Translations under genes and position numbers: made by a program
Notes under the pieces: generated by a model
Told to the model about the DNA's origin: nothing
Seen by the model: the letters and a program-made list of their open reading frames with translations, nothing else
Database searches by the model: none
Assembly (NCBI GenBank): GCA_963605115.1
Contig: CAVCTM010000008.1
Span: 1-39,606, forward strand
From: SVKR01 sp963605115
GTDB taxonomy: Bacteria > Bacillota > Clostridia > Oscillospirales > Oscillospiraceae
DNA: 39,606 bases
Direction: 5' to 3'
In this document: piece by piece, positions 25,167 through 32,702 of the stretch
How the letters are laid out: every line of letters begins with the position of its first letter
How positions within the stretch are numbered: the stretch's first letter is position 1

Positions 25167-26077
25167 AGCGCGCTTATCTCCGCGCCGCCGCGGAGCTCGC
25201 CGCGCCGCACACTTATCCCGCCGCGGTGACGCCCGTGCTGCTCGGAACGCTCTGGGCGGTCCTCACGGGCGCGGCGCTGCGGCCTTATATCGCGCTCGCC
25301 GTGCTCGCCGCGGCGGTGCTGCTCCAGTCGGCGGTCAACACGCTGAACGACTATGCCGACTTTGTTTCCGGGCTCGACACGGCGCAAAGCTGCGCCGACA
25401 GCTCGGATGCGGCGCTCATTTACCGCGGCGTTCCGCCGCGCTTCGCCCTTGCGCTGGGGTGCGGCTTTCTGCTCGCCGCCGCCGCGCTCGGCGCGCTGCT
25501 CGTCCGGCAGTGCGGCGCGGGGCTGCTCGTTTTCGCGGGCGCGGGCCTTGCCGCCATTTTGCTCTATGTGCTGCCCGGCGTTTCCTTTGCGGCGCTGCCG
25601 CTGGGGGAGGCGCTTTCGGGGATCGCGATGGGCTGCGTGCTCGCCCTCGCCGCAGCTGCGGCGCAGGGGGCTGCGCTCGGTCCCGCCGCGCTGCTCTGGT
25701 GCACACCGGCGGTGCTGACCGTGGGGAGCATTATGCTCACGAACAACGGATGTGACATCGAAAAGGACCGGGAGGCGGGGCGGAAAACGCTCCCCGTCCT
25801 CCTCGGACGGAAAAAAACCATGCAGTTACTGCGTATCACCGAGCTGTCAGCAGCCGCGCTCGCCGCGGCGAATGCGGCGATTTTTTGCACCTTTTGGCAG
25901 GGGATCGCCGTCATTCTGGCGGCTGGAACGGCGCTCAGCGCCCCGATTCGGACCCTGCTCGCCGCGGGACCGGAGCCGACATCGCGCTCTGCGCGGATGC
26001 TCGGCGCGGTGAAGGCGCACAGCTGGATCAGCGGCTGCCAAGCCGCTGCCGCGGCGCTGGCGCTGATCATGAAATAA
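25163..26077 (+). CDS. UbiA-family prenyltransferase, MenA-like
   Basis: This is a 304-aa integral membrane protein with about eight to nine helices. Both Asp-rich UbiA motifs are seen: NTLNDYADFVSGLD (about residues 61-74) and CDIEKDREAGRKTLPVLLG (about 195-213). The second, with EKD and AGRKTLPV, is typical of MenA (1,4-dihydroxy-2-naphthoate polyprenyltransferase). It should attach a polyprenyl chain to an aromatic acceptor in the membrane. ATG 25163 overlaps the previous stop (ATGA). No other menaquinone genes are in the window, and this copy is embedded between two Mo-enzyme pairs and near a polyprenyl diphosphate synthase, so its aromatic acceptor may not be dihydroxynaphthoate. Confidence 0.85.
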   Translation: MKRAYLRAAAELAAPHTYPAAVTPVLLGTLWAVLTGAALRPYIALAVLAAAVLLQSAVNTLNDYADFVSGLDTAQSCADSSDAALIYRGVPPRFALALGCGFLLAAAALGALLVRQCGAGLLVFAGAGLAAILLYVLPGVSFAALPLGEALSGIAMGCVLALAAAAAQGAALGPAALLWCTPAVLTVGSIMLTNNGCDIEKDREAGRKTLPVLLGRKKTMQLLRITELSAAALAAANAAIFCTFWQGIAVILAAGTALSAPIRTLLAAGPEPTSRSARMLGAVKAHSWISGCQAAAAALALIMK

Positions 26078-26132
26078 GCGCAATCGTACCTTTTGGAAGA
26101 AGGAACAAACATAAAAAAGGGGGCAATCAGAT

Positions 26133-29100
26133 ATGCCGATCGCAAAACCGCTGCTGGAGGTGTTCGACAAGGTGTTTTTCGTCGGGACGATGTTCGCCAT
26201 CGACCCGCTGATCAACACGCTTGCCGCCGCCGTGCCCGGCTTTGCAAAGGAGCTGGAGGGCGTGGACACCACCGTGCAGCTGAAGCTGCGCGATGATACC
26301 CGCGGCCGCTTTCTCACGATCCGGAACGGCCGCGTGAGCGGCAGAAGCGGCGTCCATCCGGGCGCTGAGGTGGAGATGATCTTCGAGTCCCTCGCCGTGG
26401 CGCGCCGCGTCATGATGGGCGAGATGCTCGGAAAAACCAAGGACTTCGTTGACGCGGCGAAAAACACCGCGCTCATCTTAAACGGTCCGGACGAGAAGGC
26501 GATGTGGTTTTCCTCGCTGCTGCTGAAGATCTTCTCCTTCGACATTCTCTATCTCGGCAATTACGGGCTTGAAATGCCGAACGGCGAAAAGCGCTACGTC
26601 ACCGGAACGAACGGCGGACCCGTGTTCGTCTACGTCAAGGACGGAAAGATCGTCCGCACGACGCCGATCGAGCTCGCCGCCGAGGACGCCGAGGGCTGGA
26701 CGATCGAGGCGCACGGGAAGAAATTCACGCCGCCGCGCCGCATGACCGTCGCGCCTTACGGCATCGCGTGGAAATCGCTCGTCTATTCCGAGGACCGCCT
26801 GCTCTATCCCATGAAGCGCGTCGACTGGGACCCGGACGGCGAGCGCCATCCGGAAAACCGCGGCAAGAGCGGCTACGTCCGCATCTCGTGGGACGAGGCG
26901 GCGGAGCTCGTCGCGAAGGAGATCGTCCGCGTGCGCCAGACCTATGGTCCCGGTGCGGTGCTCTGGTCGCGCAGCTCCCACCATAACTGGGGCTCCGTCG
27001 GCTACTTTACCAGCGCGGCGAGCCGCTTTTTCAACTGCATCGGCGCGTCGAGCACGCTCATGAATCCCGACAGCTGGGAGGGCTGGGCGTGGGGCGGCGT
27101 CCACCACTTCGGCAACTCCGCCCGCCGCGGCGGTATGGAGCCTTACAACACCGTCGAGGACTGCCTGAAAAACGCGGAGATGATCGTGTTCTGGTCCTCC
27201 GACCCGGAGACGACCGCCGGCGTTTACGGCGCGCAGGAGGGAACGGTCCGGCGCGAGTGGTTCAAGCGCCTCGGCATCCCCGTCGTCCACATCGACCCCT
27301 ACTGCAACTCCACCGCCGCCTTCATGGGCGGGCGCTGGATCGCCCCGCGGCCCGCAACGGACGCGGCGATGGCGCTCGCCATCGCGAACGTCTGGCTCAA
27401 GGCGGGGACCTATGACAAAAAATTCGTCGCCGACCGCACGCTCGGTCTGGAGACGTGGAGCCGATACATCCTCGGCGAGACGGACGGCGTTGACAAAACA
27501 CCGGAGTGGCAGGAGCCCATCACGGGCGTTGCCGCGCGGACGGTCCGTGCGCTCGCGGAGGAGTGGGCGAAGCGGAAAACTTATCTCTCCTGCGGCGGCA
27601 TCCCCGGCTTCGGCGGCGCCTGCCGCACCGCCTACGGCACGGAGTGGGCGCGCGCCATGGCATGCCTGAACGCCCTGCAGGGCTTCGGCAAGCCGGGCGT
27701 CAACTTCGGCGGTCTGCAATACGGAACGCCGCTCGACACGCGCTCTTACTTTCCCGGCTACGCCTCCGGCGGCTTCTCCGGCGACTATCTCGGCTCCGGC
27801 GCGGGCGTTACGCTCTATAACCGCATGCCCCAGTCGCCCTCCGTCAACTCCGAATACCAGAAGGTGCCGCGCCTGCGGCTCCCGGAGGCGATCCTCACGG
27901 GACACGCCGAGGCTTACGCCTATGATAACTACTGCGTCCACGGTCAGTTCCGCAAGGTGACTTACCCCGCGCCGGGCCATGAGCCGGTGCGCATGTATTA
28001 CCGCTACGGCGGCTCCTATCTCGGCACCCAGCCGGAGAGCAACCGCTTTGTCGACATGTACCAGAGCGCGAATCTGGAGTGCGTCGTGAGTCAGGGCGTC
28101 TGGATGGAGGGCGAAACGCGCTTTGCCGACCTTATCCTGCCCGCCTGCACCAACTTTGAGCGCTGGGACATCGGCGAGGCGGGACACTGCGGCGGCTATA
28201 TCGACAAGTCGTTTTTGCAGAACAACTTCCGCATCGTCCACATGCAGCATAAGTGCATCGAGCCGCTGGGGGAGAGCAAGTCCGATTTCGACATTTTCCA
28301 GATGATCGCGAACAAGCTCGGACTCTGGCAGGTCTACAGCGAGGGCAACAACGAGTTCGACTGGGTCCGCCGCCTCTTTGAGTGCAGCGATCTGCCGAAG
28401 GCGGTCGGCTGGCGCAGCTTTATGAAAAAGGGCTATTACGTCGTGCCGCCGCTGCCGGAAAACCGGCGCGACCCCGTGGCGTATAACTGGTTTTACGAGT
28501 CGCGCAAGCGCGATGTTCCGGAGCTCTCGCCGCTGCCGTCGGAGTATTACGGCCGCTACGCCGAGGGGCTCCAGACGCCGTCGGGCAAATTCGAGTTCGA
28601 GGCGCAGACGCTCAAGCGCTTCGACCCGAACGACCCGGACCGCCTGCCCATCTGCACCTACCACGAATCGTGGGAGGGCGCGCAGAGCCCGCTGCACGAA
28701 AAATACCCGCTCCAGATGATCTCGCCCCACTCCAAATACAGCTTCCACACAATGGGCGACAGCAAGGATTCCGCCATCAACGACATCACGGAGCACCGCA
28801 TCCTGATCGACGGCTACCGCTACTGGGTCATCCGCATGAACCCGGCGGACGCGGCGGCACGCGGTCTGCACCGCGGCGAGCTCGTCGAGGTCTTCAACGA
28901 CCGCGGCAGCGTTCTCTGCGGACTGGACACCACGGAGCGCCTGCCCTGCGGCGTTGTCCACAGCTTTGAATCCTGCGCGGACTTCCGCTGCCTCGCCGAG
29001 CCGGGGCGCAGCGCGGAGGTCAACGGCTGCGTCAACACGCTGACGAGCTCGCGCAACATTGTCGCGAAGGCGCACGGACTGTCCGTCAACTCCTGTCTGG

Positions 29101-29153
29101 TGGACATCCGCAAATGGGAAGGAGGAGAAAACCCGTGGAAAAAGTGTATCTGA
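26133..29153 (+). CDS. SCP2 domain fused to a pyrogallol transhydroxylase-like molybdoenzyme (catalytic subunit 2)
   Basis: This is a 1006-aa protein. Residues 1 to about 145 form an SCP2-type lipid-binding domain (TTVQLKLRDDTRGRFLTIRN; an acidic/hydrophobic EVEMIFESLAVARR helix; NTALILNGPDEKAMWF). From about 155 the molybdoenzyme starts at GGPVFVYVKDGKIV and closely follows pyrogallol transhydroxylase to the C terminus (SSHHNWGSVGY; NPDSWEGW; EMIVFWSSDPET; YFPGYASGG; SPHSKYSFHTMGDSK). His283, Asp313, Ser314 and Trp315 occupy the active-site positions with the same 30-residue His-Asp spacing as subunit 1. No Tat signal and no N-terminal Fe-S motif. The N-terminal fusion makes it far longer than the 875-aa family norm. 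A lipid or prenylated aromatic substrate is inferred. ATG 26133, 55 bases after the prenyltransferase; AAGGGGG upstream. Confidence 0.85.
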   Translation: MPIAKPLLEVFDKVFFVGTMFAIDPLINTLAAAVPGFAKELEGVDTTVQLKLRDDTRGRFLTIRNGRVSGRSGVHPGAEVEMIFESLAVARRVMMGEMLGKTKDFVDAAKNTALILNGPDEKAMWFSSLLLKIFSFDILYLGNYGLEMPNGEKRYVTGTNGGPVFVYVKDGKIVRTTPIELAAEDAEGWTIEAHGKKFTPPRRMTVAPYGIAWKSLVYSEDRLLYPMKRVDWDPDGERHPENRGKSGYVRISWDEAAELVAKEIVRVRQTYGPGAVLWSRSSHHNWGSVGYFTSAASRFFNCIGASSTLMNPDSWEGWAWGGVHHFGNSARRGGMEPYNTVEDCLKNAEMIVFWSSDPETTAGVYGAQEGTVRREWFKRLGIPVVHIDPYCNSTAAFMGGRWIAPRPATDAAMALAIANVWLKAGTYDKKFVADRTLGLETWSRYILGETDGVDKTPEWQEPITGVAARTVRALAEEWAKRKTYLSCGGIPGFGGACRTAYGTEWARAMACLNALQGFGKPGVNFGGLQYGTPLDTRSYFPGYASGGFSGDYLGSGAGVTLYNRMPQSPSVNSEYQKVPRLRLPEAILTGHAEAYAYDNYCVHGQFRKVTYPAPGHEPVRMYYRYGGSYLGTQPESNRFVDMYQSANLECVVSQGVWMEGETRFADLILPACTNFERWDIGEAGHCGGYIDKSFLQNNFRIVHMQHKCIEPLGESKSDFDIFQMIANKLGLWQVYSEGNNEFDWVRRLFECSDLPKAVGWRSFMKKGYYVVPPLPENRRDPVAYNWFYESRKRDVPELSPLPSEYYGRYAEGLQTPSGKFEFEAQTLKRFDPNDPDRLPICTYHESWEGAQSPLHEKYPLQMISPHSKYSFHTMGDSKDSAINDITEHRILIDGYRYWVIRMNPADAAARGLHRGELVEVFNDRGSVLCGLDTTERLPCGVVHSFESCADFRCLAEPGRSAEVNGCVNTLTSSRNIVAKAHGLSVNSCLVDIRKWEGGENPWKKCI

Positions 29154-29989
29154 TCTTTGACCCGGAAAAATGCGTCGGCTGCTATAACTGCCTCCTCGCC
29201 TGTCAGGACGAGCACTGCGGCAACGACTGGCTGCCCTATACCCGCGCCCAGCAGCTCCACGGCGCGCCGTGGATCCGCACCACGCGCCATGAGCGCGGCG
29301 CGGTGCCCTATACCGAGGTGGCGTTCCGGACCGAGATGTGCCGCCACTGCGAGAATGCAGCCTGCGAGAAGGCGTTTCCGGACGCCGTTATCCGCCGCGG
29401 CGACGGCGTGGTGCTGCTCGACCCGGAGAAGTCGCGCGGCAGCCGCGCGCTCGTGGACGCCTGTCCTTACGGTGCCATCGTCTGGAACGAGGAGCTGGAC
29501 ACCGCGCAGAAATGCACGATGTGCGCCCACCTGCTCGATCAGGGCTGGAAGGAGCCCCGCTGCGTGCAGGCATGCCCGCTCCGCGCGCTGAGCTTCGTGC
29601 GCTGCTCGGACGAGGAGTTCGCCCGGATGACGGAGCGGCAGGACCTGAAGCCACTGAACACCGTGCCCGCGGCGAAGCCGCGCCTTGTCTGCCGCAATGC
29701 ATGGAAGCTGGAGAGCGTGTTCGTCGCCGTCGCCGCCGCGGAGTATTTTCCGGACGGCACGGAGCGCGCCGTGGAGGGCGCGGACGCCGTTCTGACCTTA
29801 AACGGCGAGGAGATACTGAGCGCGCAGACGGACTTTTTCGGCGAGTGCAAGCTCGACCGCCTGCCCAAAAACGCCGGAGAGCTCCGGCTCGAAGTGAAAA
29901 AAAGCGGCTACCGGGGCGTGTCCGTCCCCGTCACGGTCGGGGAGGGCTGCTGCGATGCCGGGGTGATCTATCTTGAACGAGATCTTTAA
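29135..29989 (+). CDS. Small subunit of molybdoenzyme 2, three-cluster transhydroxylase type
   Basis: This is a 284-aa partner of the SCP2-fused subunit. Cys motif I (CVGCYNCLLAC) and motif IV (CTMCAHLL...CVQAC) are complete. Motif II ends in Phe instead of the fourth Cys (CRHCENAACEKAF), and motif III has lost its first three Cys (SRGSRALVDACP). In this fold those four positions ligate one and the same cluster, so exactly one cluster is lost and three remain, as in the known transhydroxylase small subunit. A C-terminal transthyretin-like beta domain follows (about residues 195-284). The start is GTG 29135 with GGAAGGAGGAG; it overlaps the catalytic gene by 19 bases. Confidence 0.85.
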   Translation: MEKVYLIFDPEKCVGCYNCLLACQDEHCGNDWLPYTRAQQLHGAPWIRTTRHERGAVPYTEVAFRTEMCRHCENAACEKAFPDAVIRRGDGVVLLDPEKSRGSRALVDACPYGAIVWNEELDTAQKCTMCAHLLDQGWKEPRCVQACPLRALSFVRCSDEEFARMTERQDLKPLNTVPAAKPRLVCRNAWKLESVFVAVAAAEYFPDGTERAVEGADAVLTLNGEEILSAQTDFFGECKLDRLPKNAGELRLEVKKSGYRGVSVPVTVGEGCCDAGVIYLERDL

Positions 29990-30290
29990 GCGCTGGCGCG
30001 GCGAGCTGCTGCCGTGGCCCGGCGCGGCGCTCGAAAAAGTGCGCGCGGCGGCTCCGGCGGCGCTGGGAGATGCGGCGGCGTGCTTCTGGCTCTTCCGCGC
30101 GCTCCACGGCGTCGAGAGCCCGGACGCGGCGCTGCTCGGCGACTACTGCTTCGGACGCTTCTCCGCCCACCTTGCCGCGCTGGACCGCGTTTCGTGGAAC
30201 GACGCTTTTGCGGCGTATCTCGCCGCGGACGCGCTGGAGCGGCGCGGGCTGGAGGATTATCTCGCCTTTCTGCGGGAGGGCGCGGCATGA
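29973..30290 (+). CDS. Small protein (105 aa) preceding the polyprenyl synthase, function unknown
   Basis: This is a helical, Ala-rich protein of 105 residues that begins with TTG at 29973, inside the end of the previous gene, and ends in an ATGA overlap with the polyprenyl synthase gene. Tight overlap on both sides argues that it is real. I recognise no family with confidence. Its LLGDYCFGRFSAHLAAL stretch recalls the GDY motif seen in heptaprenyl diphosphate synthase small subunits (HepS type) and in the synthase itself, so a minimal partner subunit is possible. The start is weakly supported because no clear ribosome site precedes the TTG; translational coupling is likely. Confidence 0.6.
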   Translation: MNEIFKRWRGELLPWPGAALEKVRAAAPAALGDAAACFWLFRALHGVESPDAALLGDYCFGRFSAHLAALDRVSWNDAFAAYLAADALERRGLEDYLAFLREGAA

Positions 30291-31267
30291 AGCTCCGGAC
30301 GATCCTTTCCGCCGCGCCGGATGCGCCCTTCGCCGCGGCGCTGCTCGCCGACGCGGACGAGATGGAGCGCGCGCTGCTCGCCCAGTGCGCCGGCGCGGGA
30401 CCTTACCGCGCGGCGCTGGAGGACTTGACGCGCGCGGGCGGCAAGCGCCTGCGCCCCATGCTCGCGTGGGTGTGCTGGCATGCTGCGGGCGGAAAAATGC
30501 CCATCGTGCCGCTGATGTGCATGCTCGAAACGATGCACACCGCCTCGCTTATCCACGACGATTTTGTGGACGGCGCGCTGCTGCGCCGCGGCGCGGAGAC
30601 CGTGAACGCCCGCTTCGGCGGCGTCGCCGCGATGCAGAGCGGGGATTATCTCCTCGCCCGCGCGATGGAGCGGCTCGTTACTTACCGCGGCACGGGCATC
30701 AACGAGGCGCTCTCCGCCGTGGCGCAGGAGATGTGCCTCGGCGAGCTCGACCAGCGCGCGGACCTGTTCTGTCCCGAAAACGTGGACATCCCTCGCTATT
30801 TCGCCCGCATCCGGCGCAAGACCGGGCTGCTGATGGCGGAGAGCTGCCGCGCCGGGGCGATCGCCGGCGGCGCGGACGCACGATGCGCGGAGGCGCTGCG
30901 CGCTTACGGTGAGCAGCTCGGACTTGCGTTCCAGCTCCGGGACGATCTGCTCGATTTCGACCCCGCCGGGGACGGAAAAGCCCCGCTCGCCGATCTGCGC
31001 AGCGGCGTGATCAGTATGCCGCTGCTGCTTTTGCCGGACGGGGCGCGAAATTTGCTCAAAAAACGCGAAAAAACTCTCGGCGAGTGCGCTTTCCTCGCCG
31101 ATGAAGCGCGCCGGAGCGGTGCGCTCCGGAAAACGGCGGAGGCGCTGAAGCAAAGCTGCGCCGCGGCGGAAGCGGCGCTCGATGCGCTGCCGCCCTGCGC
31201 GGAGGTGAGCGCGCTCCGTACCCTTGCGCAAACATTATCGGAGGTGAAGAACCTATGTCTGAACTGA
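30287..31267 (+). CDS. Trans-polyprenyl diphosphate synthase
   Basis: This is a 326-aa cytoplasmic enzyme of the IspB/HepT/GGPS family, which extends allylic diphosphates with isopentenyl diphosphate. The first Asp-rich motif is LIHDDFVDGA (about residues 86-95), preceded by GGKRLRPML, and the second is LRDDLLDFD (about 218-226). GDYLLARAM and a C-terminal helix bundle are in place. No bulky pair just before the first motif indicates a short product, so a long quinone-type chain is plausible. ATG 30287 overlaps the preceding stop. It is translationally coupled to the 105-aa protein and hdrC. With the UbiA enzyme upstream it should supply the side chain of a prenylated aromatic. Confidence 0.88.
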   Translation: MKLRTILSAAPDAPFAAALLADADEMERALLAQCAGAGPYRAALEDLTRAGGKRLRPMLAWVCWHAAGGKMPIVPLMCMLETMHTASLIHDDFVDGALLRRGAETVNARFGGVAAMQSGDYLLARAMERLVTYRGTGINEALSAVAQEMCLGELDQRADLFCPENVDIPRYFARIRRKTGLLMAESCRAGAIAGGADARCAEALRAYGEQLGLAFQLRDDLLDFDPAGDGKAPLADLRSGVISMPLLLLPDGARNLLKKREKTLGECAFLADEARRSGALRKTAEALKQSCAAAEAALDALPPCAEVSALRTLAQTLSEVKNLCLN

Positions 31268-31812
31268 TCCCGGACCGCGGCGCGGCGCTTGCCAAGGCGA
31301 TCGCAGCTGCGGCAGGCGTGACGCCCTCGGACTGCTACCAGTGCGGAAAATGCACCGCCGGCTGCCCGATGGCGCACGCGATGGACCTGACCCCGCGCCG
31401 GATCGTCCGCTGTATCCAGCTCGGCGAGACGGATATGATCCTCGATTCCGAAGCGATCTGGCTCTGCGCATCCTGCCACGTCTGCGCCGAGCGCTGCCCG
31501 AACGACGTGGACCTGCCCGCGCTCATCGAGCAGTGCCGCTACGCCGCGCGCCGCCTTGGGCGCTGCGCAAAGCGCGAAGCGGAGGTGTTCCATGGCGCGT
31601 TTCTGGAAAACGTCAGGTCCTTCGGGCGCTCGCAGGAGGCGATTCTGGAGGGCGTTTTCAACGTCGGCACCGGCCGTCTGACGCAGGACATGGCGCACGC
31701 GCCGCACATGCTGCGCCACGGACTTGTCAGCCCGGCGCTGAACACCGTTGCGGACCGCGCCGCTGTGCGCCGTCTTGTGGAAAAAGCCGCGGAGGAGGAT
31801 GAAAAGCAGTGA
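31255..31812 (+). CDS. hdrC: Heterodisulfide reductase subunit C-like
   Basis: This is a 185-aa protein with two [4Fe-4S] motifs: CYQCGKCTAGCP (about residues 27-38) and CASCHVCAERCP (about 71-82), spaced as in HdrC. HdrC relays electrons from HdrA to the HdrB active site. ATG 31255 has GGAGGTG and overlaps the synthase gene by 13 bases; its end overlaps hdrB (GTGA). The C-terminal helical part (FLENVRSFGRSQEAILEG) is usual for HdrC. It opens a continuous hdrCBA-flxDCBA block. Confidence 0.9.
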   Translation: MSELIPDRGAALAKAIAAAAGVTPSDCYQCGKCTAGCPMAHAMDLTPRRIVRCIQLGETDMILDSEAIWLCASCHVCAERCPNDVDLPALIEQCRYAARRLGRCAKREAEVFHGAFLENVRSFGRSQEAILEGVFNVGTGRLTQDMAHAPHMLRHGLVSPALNTVADRAAVRRLVEKAAEEDEKQ

Positions 31813-32702
31813 AAAAATACGCCTATTTTCCCGGCTGTTCCATGGACTCCACGGGCACGACTTACCGGCTCAGCATCGAGTATATCTGCCGAAAGATCGG
31901 GCTGGAGCTGCTGGAGATCCCGGACTGGAACTGCTGCGGCGCAACGACGGGCCACACCCGCGGCAAATGGCTCTCCCTCGCGCTCCCGGCGCGGAGCCTT
32001 GCCATTGCGGAGCGGCACTATCCGGGGCTCGATATCTGTGTGCCCTGCGCCTCGTGCTATTCCCGGCTCAAAACGGCGACCGCCGCCCTGCGCTCCGGCG
32101 CGGAGACGCGCGAAAAGCTCGCCGAGATCGTCGGCAGCCCTGTCGAGGGCAGAGCGGAGATTTTGACCATCATGCAGGTGCTCTCCGACCCGGAGGTGCT
32201 GGATGCTCTCCGCGCCGCGGTCGTCCGACCGCTGACGGGGCTGCGCGTTGCCTGCTATTACGGCTGTCTGACCTCCCGCCCGCGGGAGATCACCGGCGCG
32301 GCGGAGACCGAGCGCCCGCAGTCCATCGACGCGCTCACTGCCCTCTGCGGCGCGGAGTGCGTGGACTGGGACTACAAGACCGAGTGCTGCGGCGCGAGCC
32401 ATCAGGTCGACGCGCCGACTGCGGCGCGTCCGCTCGTGCAGCGCATCCTGCAAAACGCCCGCGCAAACGGCGCGCAGGCGATCGTGACGGCGTGCCCGCT
32501 CTGCAACCTGAACCTCGACATGCGCGAGGAGGAGATCAACCGCGCCGCGAAAACGGCGTTTGATCTGCCCGTTTACCAGTTCACGGAGCTGCTCGCCGTC
32601 GCCATGGGCGCGGGCGCGAAGGACATCGGGCTGCAAAAGCACTTTTACCCGGCGTTTGACCGGCTGAACGAAACTCTGAGAAAGGCGGCGCAGAACGGAT
32701 GA
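31809..32702 (+). CDS. hdrB: Heterodisulfide reductase subunit B-like
   Basis: This is a 297-aa protein with both CCG domains. The first has CSMDS near the N terminus, then NCCGAT and CVPCASC. The second has CYYGCL, ECCGAS and CPLC. These sets bind the two noncubane [4Fe-4S] clusters that reduce a disulfide in characterised HdrB. All expected Cys are present, so disulfide-type chemistry should be intact. GTG 31809 overlaps the hdrC stop. No DsrC-like or other dithiol partner is encoded in the window, so the physiological disulfide is unknown. Confidence 0.9.
   Translation: MKKYAYFPGCSMDSTGTTYRLSIEYICRKIGLELLEIPDWNCCGATTGHTRGKWLSLALPARSLAIAERHYPGLDICVPCASCYSRLKTATAALRSGAETREKLAEIVGSPVEGRAEILTIMQVLSDPEVLDALRAAVVRPLTGLRVACYYGCLTSRPREITGAAETERPQSIDALTALCGAECVDWDYKTECCGASHQVDAPTAARPLVQRILQNARANGAQAIVTACPLCNLNLDMREEEINRAAKTAFDLPVYQFTELLAVAMGAGAKDIGLQKHFYPAFDRLNETLRKAAQNG

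Noticed and set aside
26133..26230. Tat signal or membrane anchor at the start of the second Mo catalytic subunit
   Set aside because: No twin-arginine motif; the N terminus reads as the SCP2 domain, so a cytoplasmic location is favoured.
26478..29075. Long minus-strand open frame opposite the SCP2-molybdoenzyme gene
   Set aside because: Antisense shadow caused by GC-biased third positions; no recognisable protein features.
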